DNA of 64,000 nt from Magicicada septendecula (Eukaryota > Arthropoda > Insecta > Hemiptera > Cicadidae): NCBI GenBank assembly GCA_034769895.1, contig CM068375.1:251389542-251453541 (forward strand). The letters run 5' to 3'. The position numbers and the translations under genes were made by a program. Positions 54,654 to 64,000 of the stretch are shown in pieces. The stretch's first letter is position 1, and every line of letters starts with the position of its first letter. The notes below the pieces were generated by a model, which saw nothing but the letters and a program-made list of their open reading frames with translations, did not search any database and had not been told where the DNA came from.

Positions 54654-54851
54654 ACTGATACTGTATACGTCAGTAAGAACTGCGCACTGAGCGAAATATG
54701 AATGTAGTATTATTATTTACTACAGCACTGCCGCCGCTTTGGCAGCGAGAAACGAAAACGCCAAACCCGCCGTGGCAGCGCCGCCAATGCTGCTCCGTCC
54801 TGGCAGCGGCAGCGAGCTGCCTTGGCGGCGAGTTTCGAAATTGTACCTTAA

Positions 54852-55539
54852 GTTGTAAACACTGCGTATAAAGAAAATGAAAACTTTGCCATTGGTTTAC
54901 CTAGATATTGCGTCTTTTCATCTCATTATACCACCACTGTTGGTTAGCGCATTGACATCAGGATATGAAACTAGATTGGTAAACCTGATAGATTTTGAAC
55001 AGTTGATTAGAAATCCGTAGTGGGCAAACACCTCGTTGTGAGGCTAACAAAATTTTAATTAATTTTGCACATGCGCACAACAGTCTTTCTTAGCATGAAC
55101 AAGGCTGGCGAAAACGTTAGAAGCGTGTGTGTGTGTGTGTCTGTCGTGAAACGACAGTGTGACAGAGATCCAGGTGAGAGGGGCAGGAGGTTCACATGCC
55201 CCAGTGGACACACAAACAGCCGGAAGATGCACTGGGCGTCATGTGCCCTGGTTTGTGTGTGTGTTGTCCGGGCCGGAGCCCAATGAACATCAGGTTCAAG
55301 CGGCGCAGCATGGTCATTTGCTAGGTACACGGACTTAAGAGATACTGAGTGCGTTCCTGGTATACAGATTGGCGTGTACGAGTAGGGTTCAGAATTTTGC
55401 TACAGCCCATTTCCACACCGGAAACGCTATTCCTTGGCTCCCTAAGGCATCGTCCGCGGGAGCTTTGAGAAGCACTGATATGGTCGATAGGCTCGACTGC
55501 CTGTAGGTGAGTCGGCCGTAACGATGGGTTACCACATCA
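54852..55539. other. No gene; possible LINE 3' UTR
   Basis: A G+C-richer stretch (55060-55540) with a short (GT)n at 55122-55142. It may be the 3' UTR of the LINE to the right (minus strand). The opposing frames at 55055-55330 and 55065-55286 are low-complexity shadows. Confidence 0.4.
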
Positions 55540-56012
55540 GGGGGATAGCTTCCGCAATAAGATACTTGTACATCTAATGGGTTTCCATGCTCGGGGTTTC
55601 AGCCCAGCCGAGTCAGAGCAGGTACTGATTATAGGAGGCGAAAACTGTCTGTCTGGCTTCTGGCAGACGCTAGAAGAGAGTTGCTTGGCTGGCACCAGGT
55701 AGGATTCAAGAATGCTCAGGCTGGTAGGGGAGGTTTTGTGGGATTCATGCAAAGCTTAAGAGGGATCGTGTAGCAACGCACCAGGGCGTCTGACGTGCGA
55801 TGCGTTGTCCATACTGCCCAGTTGACGAATGTGCTGGAAGGAGGATTTGTCGCCCTTTGAGAACAAAATAGTTGCCAGGGACCAAACAAAAATCTCCAGG
55901 ATAGGCACTTGAAAGCCCCGATGGATAGCGCCATTTCTGACATACCACGGCGTTCCCGAGAGGAACCGGAGGGTACGGTTTTGGATGGCAGACAGCATAG
56001 GCGTGTGCAGGA
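55540..56012 (-). pseudogene. Jockey-like LINE, C-terminal RT fragment
   Basis: The minus strand reads LSAIQNRTLRFLSGTPWYV, RNGAIHRGFQVPILEIF, VWSLATILFSKGDKSSFQHI and HVRRPGALLHD. The block around PWYVRN..IHR is characteristic of the C-terminal end of Jockey-type reverse transcriptases. The upstream part is cut at about 56012 where the next hAT begins; the LINE does not resume on its other side. Confidence 0.7.
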
Positions 56013-56015
56013 CTT

Positions 56016-59000
56016 CAGTAGTGGTGGTGCCAAGAATGACTTCCGGGGGGGGGGGTCTGACGTCCTCCCCCGGAAGATTTTTGAAAATTTATTGCTTAAA
56101 AACGTGTTTTAATGCTATCTGGAGGCCATAAAAAACATTTTGAGAAGCGAAGTTTTTTGAGGGCCTTCAAATAAATTTTTACTTTTTTAAGGGACTCAAC
56201 TCTTTGCACTTACTGGACCGATCAAAAGTTGACAACACACACATGTTTAACAAAGTAGCTTTAGAAATATCAATTTAGACGAATTTTGTCTTTTAATGAA
56301 TGATCCAGTTAGCCTATCTGGTTAATTTGTATAACAAAACGGAAACAACTTTGACTTTTAGAATATTTATTTATATCCAATGTACAATATTAGTGAAAAA
56401 AAACACAGAATTGAAAAATTGATTAATTTGTACTGTAGACAAATAAAGCTGCAACAGGTTCAAGTTTAGTATTTAATAGTTAGTAGTGTCCAGAACAAAA
56501 TATAAAAGTAAGGAAATATTTACATTACATTACAGGGTCATCCGACGGTCGAATGCAACACTGTTTTTGAAGTTGTTAATTACATCACATGTTCTTGCGT
56601 TAGCAACCAGTTCTTGTTCCACAAACGGAATCATCAAGTTTTCCAAAAGATCTTGACACATCGTAGGTCTGAGCTTGGATTTTATGATACTCAGCTGTGA
56701 GAAGGTTCTTTCACTTGTACAGCTAGTTACAGGCATCGTGGAAAATTATTAATAACAGCACTAAAGTTTTCAAAGCTTGAACTTAGCTGGAACTTCGATA
56801 ACCAGTTAATCCAGTCCGGAACACTTTTAGGCGGAAAGTTTGAATCAGTTTCTCCACGCTTCTTTGATTTCAACAGCTTAAATTCTGCCTCTAGTTCTGC
56901 AGCATTGACATTGAATTGTTTTGAGAGAATTTCGACGTCCTTATTTTCACACTTGTAACAATCATTAAGATTCAATCCCATCAGTTTCCCTGTGGCAGAA
57001 ATAACGTTTTTTGTTTCTTGAGCAAATCGAGAATTTAGATTTTCCACAAGGCGGTCCAAAACAGGATTGTATGTGAACAGTTTCAATTCCTCTTTTTTTG
57101 TGTCTGCGTAGAAAGCAGAAGAAGGGCAACTAGTGTCTTCTAAGAGGACTGATACTTTCCTTTTCCGAACATTAGGGATTTGAACATCTAATGTACTACA
57201 CATTTCCTTTGTTTTGATAAAAATATCCTCAAACTCTTCTTCACTATTTCTCATTTCTACCAAAGCAAGAGCTAGGCTTTTAACATCTTCAACTGCCTGG
57301 CAAAGGTCTATTTTAGGACTTTGCAGAGCTTTGCTCACTTTCACCACAAGCTGAAGTACGGGATGCATAATTTGCAAAGACGCAATAAAATTAAAAGATT
57401 TTACTTGTAGCAAAATACCTTTACCTTGGGCCCGAACTTTTGAATCGGAAGTAGATTCCGTACACTCTTCAATGGCTTTTACAATTTCGTTTAATTGAAC
57501 ATAAATAACAGACACCGCTTCTGAACGGCAGGCCCATCTAGTGTCTGAAAGGGATTTTAGAGTCTTTAGTTTCATTGTAGTTTGTTTGACAATATCCTCA
57601 AAGACTGCGTGCCTCTTTGGACTACCTTCGATTAAGTTAAAAACTAGCTGGACTATTCCAAAGAAGTCGAAAATAATTGGATTTTCCTTGTGACTTGTGC
57701 AGCCACTTACCAAGGCAAGGTTCAAACAATGTGCATAACAGTGCATGTACATTATGGATGGATTGACTTCTTTACATCTGGCCTGTACTCCGGTAAATTC
57801 ACCGGCCATTGCCGAAGCCCCGTCAAAACACACACAAACTACATCTCTCCACAGCACACAGTTTATTGCCTTAAATATGCTTTCCGCATCAGTAGACTTC
57901 AATTGCTGTAAGGGCACCAATCTCTCGACAGGATATGCATTTCCTTTCGGTATGTAGCGAAACACGACTGCTAATTGCTCGTGATGGCTCACGTCAGATG
58001 TTTCATCGCCAATAACTGCAAAGGGCTGTCCCTTGATTTCATCACTTAGTGTTTTCAGTATCACTGCTCTCAGTGACGATAAGATGTCATTTTGAATGAG
58101 GTTGCTAAGATAAGTACAGTTCTTAGGAGCATTTTTACGTAGTTTTGAAAAAAAGGGTCATATTTTTGCAAGATAGCAACAATTTCCAGGAAAAGACCTT
58201 TCTCTGTACTATCCTCGCTCTCGTCATGTCCCCTAAGAGGTTTTCCACCTTTAGCCAACAAACGGACAATATCGAAAAGCCGCGACATGTACTCACGATT
58301 TGCTAGGCGTTTTTTCTCCTTCTCTTTTAGTTCAGCTTCCTTAGCATCATCCAACATTACATCAACTGGTTTGCTAGTAACATAATTTTCCCAACTAACC
58401 ATACTCGATACATGGCATCTACTTTTTTCATGGGCTCTGAACATTTCATTAGCTTTATGCCAAAAACTAAACTCTGTTGTTGTAAACGCATTTTCAACTA
58501 ACCCAGGAAGTGAACTGTCATTTAAAGCAAAACAATAAGCAGTATCTTTTGCCATGCTGTACTCCAGCCATTCCTAATTTTCGAACCATTTGGGTTTAAA
58601 CGATCTTTTCCTAGAATTTTTCCCCGTACCAACTTCTTTTGTAGGGTAGTTTGAAATTCGTGGTTGGTATGGTCCACGAGAAATCCTAGCTGACTTTTCT
58701 TGCCTGTTCTTTGGCAAGTCTTGACAAGGATCATCGAGCTCAGCTGCTCTCTTCACTGGCTCACCGACATCATCCTATTTTTCATCATCATCATTATAAA
58801 TAATTTCCGAACTGGGACCAGCAACAGCATCTGAAAAGGGAACATACACTTAGGCTTAGGCCTATTTTTATCGCTTTAAAATATACTATGCTGTACAATT
58901 TACTATAGCCAACAAATCTTTCCTCTTAACGCTTCGTAATATGTGGATGGCCATTTATTGTAAATATAAACAAAATTGCATGTTAGGGGCACGTGAGTAA

Positions 59001-59332
59001 TAGTGTACAATATATTGTACACTATTATTCACTCACATACAAAAAGTTAGTAAATTTAATTTTAATTTTGGATTAATTTAGCAAAAACAAAATTAATAAT
59101 CGAAATATTTAAGCAAGAAGAAAGTAACACATTACAAGACAGACATGGCTGTACCTAATAAGTGTTTTACAAAATATAGTGAAAATAACTTACCGGTGTG
59201 TGATTGAGTGACCAAATCCTTGGTGGGCTCGGGTTTTTTAATCAGCCATTTATAGATCATAAAAATAAGCTTATTCAACAATTAAATAACATAATGAACA
59301 GTACTATCTTGTCTCCAAACTGAACGCCACTG
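56016..59332 (-). mobile_element. hAT transposon (second ZMYM1-like copy), ends approximate
   Basis: The right end in minus orientation reads CAGTGGCGTTCAGTTTGG, like the CAGTGGCG ends of the hAT at 48.6 kb; the left end CAGTAGTGGTGGTGCC is a plausible partner. The flanking 8-mers (CAGGACTT, GCCGACTG) share only GACT, so the target duplication is not convincing. The transposase relic inside supports the call. Confidence 0.7.
56530..58756 (-). pseudogene. hAT transposase (DUF4371/ZMYM1-like), frameshifted
   Basis: The N-terminus spans two frames (MKRAAELDDPCQDLPKNR, then WSTAWQKILL / MAKDTAYCFALNDSS). Then HEKSRCHVSSMVSWENYV, a charged helix (AKEAELKEKEKKRLANREYM) and KPLRGHDESEDSTEKGLF. After a shift near 58070 a long intact stretch covers the catalytic domain: FAVIGDETSDVSHHEQLAV, VCFDGASAMAGEFTGVQA, HCYAHCLNLALV and LSDTRWACRSEAV. 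After a shift near 56730 the dimerisation end follows (PVTSCTSERTFSQLSIIKSK). Domain order equals that of the hAT at 48.6-51.6 kb, but the sequence is a different subfamily. At least three breaks. Confidence 0.9.
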
Positions 59333-61309
59333 GCCGACTGAGTCTCTCGTCTCAGTCTGACTGGCACCAGCACCGCGATAGCTGGCGCCGCCAGCCTGTC
59401 GCTCAGTAAGGCCTAAAAACACGGCAACTACACTATTCATGCAGCCGCTTCCCGACGCGACGGCCGACGCCAGATTATGTGACAAAAGCTATACGAAATT
59501 AAAGTTGATTAGATTCATATATTGTAACATGACATAAGGTAGTGAAGATCCAATTGTATTTAATTATAAAATAAAAAGCTGAAGATAAGAATAAGAGGCA
59601 AAAACTTATGAACTTAGAGATCAATAACCCAGTAACCCAAAAATGACAAATGACTATTAACCTGACAATGACCTGACACAGTAGATCGGATAAATACCAA
59701 AGGAACCAAAAGACAATGAAGAAGCAGCCGAGACCTAAGTGCAATCAAATAATCCCAAATAATGACCATTATATTGTAATTTAAATAATGAACTGATATT
59801 TGTAGTATATGAGATTTACCTAGGATAATAAGATTAATGGAAAGTAATAATGTCATGTATATTTTGTTGATAAAAGAATGTACTTATAATATAAGGTAGG
59901 GAGTTAGAAACTAACCATACCCAAACTAATAGTGATGATAATAGTCAAAGCCAATAAACGATGCTTTGAGCCAAACAAAAGCAATATTTAAGTAATAACT
60001 AAAAGTGATCAGAGTGATTTGAAAGTAAACTAGTTATTCATGACCCATAATCACACAGTGATATAAAATAATCAGACAAATCGTGTGAATAAACAAGTGA
60101 GTAAATTAAAAATGTGTGTAAAAATAAATAAGTGATGAAATGCTAGGTATAGCATATAATGGGAAAAAGTGATAGTGATAATAAATAAAGAAACCTTCTA
60201 TGAAAGGAAAAGTGCAGTGGGGGTGTAGAACAAAGTATTTTATAAGCAGACTATAATAAACAGCTAAACAATTTTTGATAAACTTTATGTTAGCAAGTAA
60301 GATTAAACTGATTGTGCTATTATAAATTTAGGTAATAGGATGTCAGAATTATATAATAAGGTAAGAATTAAGTTATTAGAGTGAGTAGTAAAATAAGGAC
60401 AGACACTGTATTTAAGTGAAGGGATTAGTAGATAAGACATATCGAGTAAGGCACAGTTTAACAGTAGTATTATAAGAGTTTTATTATTGTTCAAAAAACC
60501 ATAGAATGTAGTAAATTGTAGGATAAGCAAGATAATAGTAAAAAACAGAAAAGGTAGTTGAAAGTTATTTCAGGCTAGAACCTGACAAGGAATATTTTTA
60601 TAATAAGAGGTGGAGTTAGAAGTACTGATGTTTATTGCTTGTTTTGTTTATAAAATTGTATTAGAATTACCAGATATGTTATTAAGAAATGTTAGATGGG
60701 AGTAGAATAAAATCTAGGCTCTAGGCCTAACTGTTGAATATAAATTTAATAGATTTGAGAACAAATAATAGTCCAAAGTTAAAGCTGAGTATACCAAATG
60801 GTTAAACCAATTAAGGGAGTATTTCTAATACCAAGATATATGAATAACAACCAATTTTGAATAAAATATATGTAAAATATAAATATGGAAAATAGTAAAA
60901 ATGTAATTAGCTATTCAAAAATGGGCATGAGGGATATCAAAATGATCATCATGAAAAATTAGGAAGAATGGTAATCATGTAATAACTCTAGCTATTAGTA
61001 TAAGATAGAAATCTTCATTTGAAGATATTTTGGTAAAATTAGACTAAAAAAGACGTTAAAACATAACAATGACTTAAGTTAATGACCAATGAAAATTAGC
61101 ATAATTTATTAGGTAACCATAGCAACCAGAAATTTATTGCCAAAAAACCGTTAGATTTTCATGACTGTATTATTGACCAACGCCGTGAGTGAATCGAGCA
61201 GCTCTCGCACTAAAATTTTATTATTAAAGTAAATTTTAACTTAATTTAAAACAGACGGAGATAATAACAATAGTCCAGGGAATCCTGAACAGAATTTTGT
61301 TTAATAAAA
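59333..61309. other. No gene; purine-rich + strand
   Basis: 59340-59480 is G+C-rich with no frame of note. From ~59500 to ~61250 the + strand is strongly A/G-rich with no coding motif, which is the mirror image of the interior of X and Y (T/C-rich on +). It could be the inside of a similar non-coding LTR element in + orientation, but no LTR ends were found. Confidence 0.35.
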
Positions 61310-61314
61310 AATAA

Positions 61315-62050
61315 TCAACAAACCATAATTATCTGAAGAAGACGGGAAGACGCAGTGAAGAAGAGAGACGACAACGGACACCGAATGAAGATCATCGGGA
61401 CATCGATCATAGAAGAAGACGGACGATAACCGAAGGAATACGAGGCCTGAGTCAGCGAGGAAAACCGTCGGGACGAACTGTTACCATCTACTAAGGGCCA
61501 GGAGGAGTCGCTCGAAGACCTTCGAGATTGATGGGAAGAGAAAAATCGGTCGGCAACTTCAGGAAGCGTGGGCGGGTTATTGGATTTCGGTATCATGATG
61601 ATGTTGGCAGTCTCCACAGGCGGGGAAGATACCGAAGATAGGTGTTGAACAGCTCTTAAAAAACGTTAGCTGCTGGAGCCGGTAGATTCAGCAACGCTGC
61701 GGCGCCGGGGGACTTTTATCTTCTTCTGCCGACTGAGGATCGACTCTAAGTCTTCTCGGTTGACAGAAATTGGATGGCCAGTTGGAGGGGTTGTGAATTA
61801 TCCAGAAAGGAAGTCTCTGACTACACCGCGTGGGGTCAAAGACACCTCCATGGACGTTGAACTGTTCCTTGGTGCAGTTGGGCAAGATCTCAGCCTTGTC
61901 TTCTGCAGAGTATACAGTGTCGTCCAGGGTAGTCATGAGATGGCGAGTCCTCTTTTTGCCATTAAGTCTACCTGCCGCTCTCCAGACGGAGGGAGGCTTG
62001 GCCGACTTTCAGGGATTCCAAGTGATCTTCTATTTTACTTTGGGGGGGGG
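61315..62050 (-). pseudogene. Jockey-like LINE, N-terminal RT fragment
   Basis: Minus strand: TLDDTVYSAEDKAEILPNC and TKEQFNVHGGVFDP (the region before the RT palm). Then a degenerate part follows, and the RT start TANIIMIPKSNNPPTLPEV continues in another frame with RPIFLFPSISKVFERLLLA. The ANIxMIPK and RPI..PS..KxFERLLL motifs are hallmarks of Jockey-type reverse transcriptases. Frames shift at least twice; both ends are truncated. It could belong to the same family as the C-terminal piece at 55.5 kb. Confidence 0.65.
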
Positions 62051-62088
62051 TCCAGTATCAGCTGAATTGGTAGAAACATCTTTCCTGA

Positions 62089-62260
62089 ATGGATGACTGC
62101 CGCATCCCCAAACAACTCTGGAACTATAAGCCGAGGGGACGTCCGAGGAAGTGCTGGAGTGACCAGCTATAATCTTTGCCTATTTGAGACCGAAACAAAC
62201 CATCCTTGGTTTATTGGTTTAATCCGTGAAGATGATAGTGATTATGACTTTAGGAGGGAT
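62089..62260 (+). pseudogene. 3' end of a non-LTR retrotransposon (LINE)
   Basis: DDCRIPKQLWNYKPRGRPRK followed by CWSDQL-stop, then a 3' sequence with GACCGAAACAAACCA shared with 7930-8070. The RIPK..W...GRPRKxW tail is common at the C-terminus of several LINE clades. It is oriented opposite to the Jockey-like fragment beside it, so it is a separate insertion. Confidence 0.6.
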
Positions 62261-64000
62261 GGAAAGCTTTTTTTTGTAAGAGTTATGAATCACCCAGAGG
62301 TGCGCAACGCTGAATCATGGGAGTCTGTAGAGACATTTCGGTTGAGAGACAAGAATTTCTGAACCACAACGGGACAAAGCGCCTCAAACCACCCCAGAAA
62401 AGATCTCTAGAGGCTGGCGTACGGCAATGCCAGGTTACGGGAGAGAACAGATGGGAAGGAAGTACTCACAAGAGTCGTCACTAGGCTCCCCTAAGGTAAG
62501 TGCAGCCTCTGATCTGTCTGCCGCCATGCTTCGGCGCTGACAGGGTGTTGGAGTGAGAGAAGGGAGGCAAAGTTTCGCAAGGTCGGCGGAATGGATAGAA
62601 GATAGCTTAGGGAGGGTCATCGAGCAGTGCTCGGAGGCGATTGTGTTTTTTCTTCATGGTGAGCCTTTTTACACCTGCAAACTTCATTAGGAACTTCCAA
62701 ACAAAATATGGGATAAAATGGCAGTTCCCCTGTATCATTTGTTATATTTTCGATGAAACGTAATGTGACATCTGTATTGTTTCGTGACTATGTTGAACTT
62801 TAGATATCTATTATTAACATAACCCTTACAATCTTTTATTACAACAAAGTGAGATGCAGACAAGTAATAACACGTTCTTTTCTTTTAAGTTTTTGTAGTT
62901 TTATGCACAAAATTTAAACCCCGTTCAGAACTTTCAGAAGTAAATTCTAGCTGCGTTCTGTGCCGGTACAGATATAGTCGTATAAGCCGAATTAAATAAT
63001 TAAGCCAATTAGGCTAGTTTAATGTAAGTACGAACATTTTAAATTCGTTACAATAGTAGCCATTTTACGAAAACGCCTCGCGCAAACATTAATATTTGTC
63101 CAGTGGTTGAGGGATACGGCGATTAATTAATTATGAGTTATTAATTAATCTTAATTAAATTTGGATTGATGATTAATTGATGTGTGGTGAACCTGACCAC
63201 AGTTTACTGAGACTATATCTACTCTTGCCCTGCGTATGGTGCAATTGTTATTAGTGGTAATTATGCTAATTTGTCAATTAGTATAGATCACATCTGTAAT
63301 AAACCTCACGTATTTAGTATTGACAATGAAGTTAACAAGACATAGCTTGGCGTTATAATATTCTTGTGATCATAATCATCATAGGGCAATAGTAATAATG
63401 AACGCTTAAGCGCATCTGGATTAGAATAGCAACTTATCGTTTATTAAACAATTCATAAATTACAATTATAGCTAACATTTCGTCATTCCTGAAATAAAAT
63501 CACAAATACAACATACATAACATATAATGGCAACATCATTACTAGCCTACAACTGCAAACATATATGAATTAAGTATTACATTCAACAAATGTTATATCT
63601 ATAATGCGTTCATAGTTCCGGATGGCAATATTTATTCATTACCGGTACTTTTAATTTATGGTTCATGATTATCTCGAAATTAACGTTCGTAATTATCTCA
63701 AAGAGTGGGGTCTTTGTGAGAAACAAGGTCAGTAGTAGTGATCAATAATAAATATTTTACATTACTTGGTGTATGTTATCCATTAGCATTGGGCTGCAAC
63801 ATCCCGTGATTCCCTGTGTCCAGTGATGTCGGCGTAACTTCGCATGTTGCTTGCAGATAATATCCACTTTCACAAAACACTACTAAATTTTCATGTAGGC
63901 GTACCGCTGGCTTGACTAACGTGAATGTTCGTGTAAATATTAAGTATCGATTTTCTGTGTGAAGATCATGCGTGTCTAGTTATTTGTCTGGGTAAGATCA
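62261..64000. other. No gene recognised
   Basis: A donor-like CTAAGGTAAGTGC is at 62491-62503 and the surrounding 250 bp are G+C-rich, but no matching exon frame could be shown. From 62650 to the end the sequence is AT-rich. A palindromic (TTAATTAA)-rich stretch lies at 63120-63180. Confidence 0.35.

Larger units (their letters stand above)
52520..54848. mobile_element. PIF/Harbinger transposon, internally deleted
   Basis: TAA on both sides (52517-52519, 54849-54851) is the 3-bp duplication typical of Harbinger elements. The ends are inverted: AGGTACGATTTCAAA at the left and AGGTACAATTTCGAA from the right. GC-rich subterminal sequences (GCAGCGAGCTGC and relatives) lie inside both ends. It carries the two expected genes, a nuclease on the minus strand and a MADF-type protein on the + strand, both damaged. 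Confidence 0.9.

Noticed and set aside
56008..59340. 8-bp target duplication for the hAT at 56.0-59.3 kb
   Set aside because: Flanks CAGGACTT and GCCGACTG share only GACT; either the ends are misplaced by a few bases or the duplication has decayed.
62491..62503. Strong donor-like CTAAGGTAAGTGC on the + strand
   Set aside because: No open exon with a matching acceptor could be shown upstream.

Overview
The window is AT-rich eukaryotic DNA, most likely from an arthropod with a large, transposon-filled genome. That assignment is an inference from the mix of element families (mariner, Tigger/pogo, several hAT types, PIF/Harbinger, Jockey-like LINEs, Penelope-like elements, LTR retrotransposons) and from long introns with standard GT..AG sites. 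No operons, CRISPR arrays, rRNA or tRNA genes were seen.

The only convincing host gene is on the + strand. Three exons (3120-3291, 11853-11970, 35320-35477) have good splice sites and matching reading phases. Together they encode the last 148 residues of a basic, Ser/Thr/Asn-rich protein that I do not recognise. Its last intron is about 23.3 kb long and is mostly filled by nested transposons; a probable long 3' UTR follows the stop codon.

Region by region: 1-3.1 kb, a decayed Tigger-like element next to the first exon. 3.3-5.8 kb, an LTR-like block. 6.2-9.7 kb, Penelope-like and LINE fragments, one carrying a hammerhead ribozyme. 12.2-30.0 kb, a 17.8-kb nest: a minus-strand LTR element (called X) flanked by TGCA, whose left LTR was hit by a Tigger (12.3-14.6), a hAT (14.7-17.5) and a second, related LTR element (called Y, 17.9-24.1). 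31.3-34.0 kb, two mariners. 35.5-42.4 kb, probable 3' UTR or intergenic DNA with LINE and foldback fragments. 42.7-45.5 kb, a compound inverted Penelope-like insertion with a ribozyme in each arm. 45.7-46.7 kb, a solo LTR. 47.6 kb, a foldback repeat with a hammerhead-like core. 48.6-51.6 kb, a hAT. 52.5-54.8 kb, a Harbinger. 55.5-62.3 kb, LINE remnants and another hAT. The last 1.7 kb holds nothing recognisable.

The two most interesting systems are as follows. (1) X and Y are related LTR elements with complete LTRs, a primer binding site and a polypurine tract, but I see no pol. Each has two ORFs of unknown function and a 40-nt hairpin directly upstream of the polypurine tract. (2) Hammerhead ribozyme motifs recur at many places: behind the endonuclease of Penelope-like elements, and in short palindromic repeats. 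All share an extra U after the CUGANGA box.
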